The notes below the pieces were generated by a model. It saw only the letters and a program-made list of their open reading frames with translations. It searched no databases and was not told the DNA's origin. A stretch of DNA of 64,000 bases, from the NCBI GenBank assembly GCA_020796225.1, contig CM036761.1, forward strand, positions 33,562,928 to 33,626,927, in the 5' to 3' direction. Positions 63,701 to 64,000 of the stretch are shown in pieces. Source of the DNA: Arion vulgaris. Lineage: Eukaryota; Mollusca; Gastropoda; Stylommatophora; Arionidae. A program made the translations under genes and the position numbers. How positions within the stretch are numbered: position 1 is the stretch's first letter; each line of letters begins with the position of its first letter.

Positions 63701-63821
63701 GTTCTATTATCACTTAGAAGCTGCACTCCTGTAGGGCAGGCACAGGTGAAGTAAGGTGAGATTGGTGACATAAGGCACAGGTGTGAACAACCTCCATTAT
63801 TTTCCCCACACATATTACGAC
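41264..63821 (-). CDS. LRP5/6: LRP5/6 Wnt co-receptor, partial (5' end beyond window), frame lesions
   Basis: Single-pass membrane co-receptor that, with Frizzled, binds Wnt and recruits Axin/GSK3 through phosphorylated PPPSPxS motifs. Exons from 5' to 3': 63690-63821, 63060-63260, 62504-62699, 61661-61911, 60025-60165, 58381-58676, 57465-57691, 55343-55527, 54040-54241, 52628-52766, 51763-51974, 48969-49177, 47308-47527, 41264-42737. They give about 1,360 residues, matching human LRP6 from EGF1 to the end (about 1,330). Seen in order: EGF1, propeller 2, EGF2, propeller 3, EGF3, propeller 4, EGF4, two LDLa repeats, a Cys-rich segment, one membrane span, and a tail with five PPP(S/T)P-type motifs. 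The signal peptide and propeller 1 are outside the window. The frame is broken in exons 9, 10 and 14 of this list. LRP5 and LRP6 are usually one gene in invertebrates, hence the joint name. Confidence 0.95.
43570..43835 (+). mobile_element. LINE RNase H type 3' relic
   Basis: Reads [20 protein letters not shown] and [18 protein letters not shown], matching the C-terminal end at 20083-20400 ([18 protein letters not shown] in the other frame). In the large LRP5/6 intron, antisense. Confidence 0.6.
43985..44225 (-). mobile_element. LINE RT C-terminal relic in LRP5/6 intron
   Basis: The complement matches the copy at 49720-50065 ([24 protein letters not shown] reading and a CAGCGCATCTGAAATTCAC block). 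Confidence 0.7.
44441..45018 (-). mobile_element. SINE family A copy split by a family C SINE
   Basis: Minus-strand family A in two parts (44441-44494 and about 44826-45018), flanked by ATTTTCTATTC at 44430-44440 and 45019-45029. The gap is exactly a family C element. Lies in the large last intron of LRP5/6. Confidence 0.88.
44495..44825 (+). mobile_element. SINE family C copy nested in family A
   Basis: tRNA-type SINE with B box GGGTTCGAACC near 44551 and a long poly-A run (about 44792-44822). Short duplication TGTGAT at 44489-44494 and 44826-44831. It is inserted in an older family A copy, which dates family C activity after family A here. Confidence 0.85.
46000..47045 (-). mobile_element. 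GC-rich LINE 5' region (family D)
   Basis: About 1 kb of GC-rich, CpG-containing sequence in the intron 42738-47307. The complement at about 46880-47010 (CCACGCGGTGACCCTGGAAA, CTGGCTAAGAGGGGCAGGGA) is homologous to the leader repeats at 640-900 and 48290-48540. Further along the minus strand, near 46257, LQIATINTR resembles the start of a LINE endonuclease domain. The frame is broken. I read it as the 5' part of a younger LINE, not as a host gene. Confidence 0.6.
47308..47527 (-). CDS. LRP5/6: LRP5/6 exon: propeller 4 blade
   Basis: Encodes [20 protein letters not shown] and [20 protein letters not shown] (human [20 protein letters not shown]). Phases 2 and 0, ends GGGCAG|GTATGT. Confidence 0.93.
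48283..48570 (+). repeat. family D leader repeat
   Basis: The second plus-strand copy (GTGAGCTGGCACTAATCAAG, TGGAAACAGACAGAGG, CTGGCTAAGTGGGTAGG), ending AATAAATAAAAAC. In the LRP5/6 intron 47528-48968, antisense. Confidence 0.72.
48969..49177 (-). CDS. LRP5/6: LRP5/6 exon: propeller 4 blade
   Basis: Encodes [20 protein letters not shown] and [10 protein letters not shown], matching human [20 protein letters not shown], then [11 protein letters not shown]. Phases 0 and 2. Confidence 0.92.
49720..50065 (-). mobile_element. LINE RT C-terminal fragment in LRP5/6 intron
   Basis: The minus strand encodes [40 protein letters not shown] and [14 protein letters not shown], the C-terminus of a LINE RT, ending in ATGATGATG. 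The upstream part ([18 protein letters not shown]) is in another frame. Confidence 0.8.
50370..50620 (-). mobile_element. SINE family A copy with 9-bp TSD
   Basis: Minus-strand copy flanked by ATTTAAACT at 50360-50368 and 50621-50629, in the LRP5/6 intron 49178-51762. Confidence 0.86.
51226..51474 (+). mobile_element. SINE family A copy with 11-bp TSD
   Basis: Plus-strand copy flanked by ATCCTTTTACT at 51215-51225 and 51475-51485, about 290 bases from LRP5/6 exon 51763-51974. Confidence 0.88.
51763..51974 (-). CDS. LRP5/6: LRP5/6 exon: start of propeller 4
   Basis: Encodes [20 protein letters not shown] and [20 protein letters not shown], the first blade of propeller 4. Phases 1 and 0. Confidence 0.92.
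52628..52766 (-). CDS. LRP5/6: LRP5/6 exon: EGF3, frameshifted
   Basis: Starts in phase 1 after ATTAAAG with codons for T-N-A-C-G, as in the other EGF exons of this gene, but the conserved [11 protein letters not shown] follows in another frame, as do [19 protein letters not shown] net loss of two bases near 52750 (within GGAGAAC) explains both. Read from the first base in the downstream frame, the module would lack its first cysteine. Confidence 0.82.
52912..52978 (-). repeat. terminal fragment of the 49.7-kb LINE
   Basis: A 65-bp piece of the same LINE 3' end (ATCATCATCAAGGTGTGTAT, GGACGTTGCTCTCTTTGCAG), a third copy in LRP5/6 introns. Confidence 0.7.
53623..53957. repeat. 167-bp perfect tandem duplication
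   Basis: The block starting AAAACAGCCTGAAATCTTCT occurs at 53623-53789 and again at 53790-53957 with one extra A. It lies next to LRP5/6 exon 54040-54241. Either a very recent duplication or an assembly artefact. Confidence 0.9.
54040..54241 (-). CDS. LRP5/6: LRP5/6 exon: end of propeller 3, frameshifted
   Basis: Acceptor CCACAG at the high-coordinate end, donor TCAG|GTGAAT. The first part reads [20 protein letters not shown] and is followed at once by TGA (54162-54164) where the family has a Trp codon of YWTD. Homology continues after a lost base near 54163 (TD) and again after a second lost base near 54145, ending [18 protein letters not shown] and [13 protein letters not shown], almost identical to human LRP6. 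With both bases counted the exon is 204 nt and its end phase (1) fits the next exon; as read it does not translate through. Confidence 0.85.
54728..54818 (-). repeat. SINE family B-like fragment
   Basis: Complement resembles the middle and 3' part of family B (CACTCTTTGTGG, TCTGTAGGCCAACACATCCG, TTTCTGT). Degraded. In the LRP5/6 intron 54242-55342. Confidence 0.5.
55343..55527 (-). CDS. LRP5/6: LRP5/6 exon: propeller 3 blade
   Basis: Encodes [20 protein letters not shown] and [20 protein letters not shown]. Phases 2 and 1, so the next exon must start in phase 1, which exon 54040-54241 does. Confidence 0.93.
56436..56676 (+). mobile_element. SINE family B copy
   Basis: Plus-strand family B (CACAAGGGGAGCAGAGAATAG, AAGGCATGTTATAAGAGGC, ...GGAGCGTTTGAAGAAGAA). 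In the LRP5/6 intron 55528-57464, antisense to the gene. No clear target duplication. Confidence 0.78.
57465..57691 (-). CDS. LRP5/6: LRP5/6 exon: propeller 3 blade
   Basis: Encodes [20 protein letters not shown] and [18 protein letters not shown], then [12 protein letters not shown]. Phases 0 and 2. Confidence 0.93.
58381..58676 (-). CDS. LRP5/6: LRP5/6 exon: EGF2 and start of propeller 3
   Basis: Encodes EGF2 ([36 protein letters not shown]), then [20 protein letters not shown] and [11 protein letters not shown] of propeller 3. Phases 1 and 0. Confidence 0.94.
58740..59890 (+). mobile_element. decayed LINE reverse transcriptase with FADD region
   Basis: In the LRP5/6 intron 58677-60024, antisense to the gene. 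Around 58845-58885 the sequence encodes [13 protein letters not shown] in a broken frame, the FADD catalytic signature. Later come [34 protein letters not shown] and [13 protein letters not shown] with KGRPC. Many stops; a relic. Confidence 0.75.
60025..60165 (-). CDS. LRP5/6: LRP5/6 exon: end of propeller 2
   Basis: Encodes [20 protein letters not shown] and [15 protein letters not shown], the last blade of propeller 2 (human [16 protein letters not shown]). Phase 1-1. Confidence 0.93.
60705..61185 (-). mobile_element. LINE family E fragment, internally deleted
   Basis: The complement encodes pieces of the family E RNase H ([20 protein letters not shown]) and its 3' end, with missing parts between. 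In the LRP5/6 intron 60166-61660, same strand as the gene. Confidence 0.7.
61661..61911 (-). CDS. LRP5/6: LRP5/6 exon: propeller 2 blades
   Basis: Encodes [40 protein letters not shown] and [11 protein letters not shown], nearly colinear with human LRP6. Phases 2 and 1. Confidence 0.94.
62504..62699 (-). CDS. LRP5/6: LRP5/6 exon: propeller 2 blade
   Basis: Encodes [20 protein letters not shown] and [18 protein letters not shown], a complete YWTD repeat. Phases 1 and 2. Confidence 0.93.
63060..63260 (-). CDS. LRP5/6: LRP5/6 exon: start of propeller 2
   Basis: Encodes [20 protein letters not shown] and [20 protein letters not shown], the first blades of propeller 2 (human [20 protein letters not shown]). 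Phase 1-1, acceptor CATTCAG, donor ACAG|GTGAAC. Confidence 0.93.
63690..63821 (-). CDS. LRP5/6: LRP5/6 exon: EGF1
   Basis: A symmetrical phase 1-1 exon encoding the first EGF module: [18 protein letters not shown] and [10 protein letters not shown] with the six expected cysteines. It aligns to the EGF module that follows propeller 1 in human LRP6, so propeller 1 must lie upstream, past base 64000. Confidence 0.93.
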
Positions 63822-64000
63822 CTAGAATGATGAATTGAAAATTTTAATTGCAAAAGTAAAACAAGAATTTTTATATATTTTCAGTTAAGTAATTTGATTA
63901 CACAGAACTACTATAATAGTTAAATTCAACTATTAAAATAAATATATAAAACAAGACTACAAGAACATTAACTCATTTTGCACAGCATAGTAACAGGCAG

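Overview
The window is eukaryotic nuclear DNA from an invertebrate animal. The reasons are two intron-rich genes with GT/AG splice sites and clear metazoan orthologues, AT-rich introns of roughly 0.4-4.6 kb, and dense SINE and LINE debris. A lophotrochozoan (for example a mollusc) is plausible from protein similarity and repeat content, but the phylum cannot be fixed by eye.

Layout. 1-6.4 kb: repeat-rich DNA upstream of, or inside intron 1 of, eIF3m; exon 1 was not found. 6411-22345, plus strand: nine exons of translation initiation factor eIF3 subunit M, all in frame to a stop codon. Its introns hold a complex tandem-repeat array (10.6-14.2 kb), several SINEs and a dead Tigger/pogo DNA transposon (about 16.2-18.5 kb). 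22.6-41.2 kb: intergenic DNA between two convergent genes, made largely of decayed non-LTR retrotransposon pieces, a 258-bp mariner-type MITE and a minisatellite split by a LINE insertion. 41264-63821, minus strand: fourteen exons of the Wnt co-receptor LRP5/6, from the first EGF module to the stop codon. The signal peptide and first beta-propeller lie beyond base 64000.

LRP5/6 is conserved (beta-propellers 2-4, EGF 1-4, LDLa repeats, membrane span, five PPP(S/T)P-type tail motifs), yet as read here the frame is broken in at least three exons: two single-base losses in exon 9, a net two-base loss in exon 10, and a net +1 shift in the last exon. eIF3m, read from the same sequence, has no such break. 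Either the assembly has local deletion errors or this LRP5/6 copy is damaged.

Mobile elements show useful structure. One SINE family (A, about 235-250 bp, ending in GAA repeats) is present in 11 recognisable copies, eight of them with 9-12 bp target-site duplications. A second family (B) shares short blocks with it. A third, poly-A-tailed tRNA-type SINE (C) has one copy nested inside a family A copy. Family A shares its extreme 3' end with a LINE in the window, the usual sign of a SINE using a LINE's machinery. No complete new system was found. The items most worth a second look are the LRP5/6 frame lesions, the cysteine module that replaces its third LDLa repeat, and the nested transposon history.
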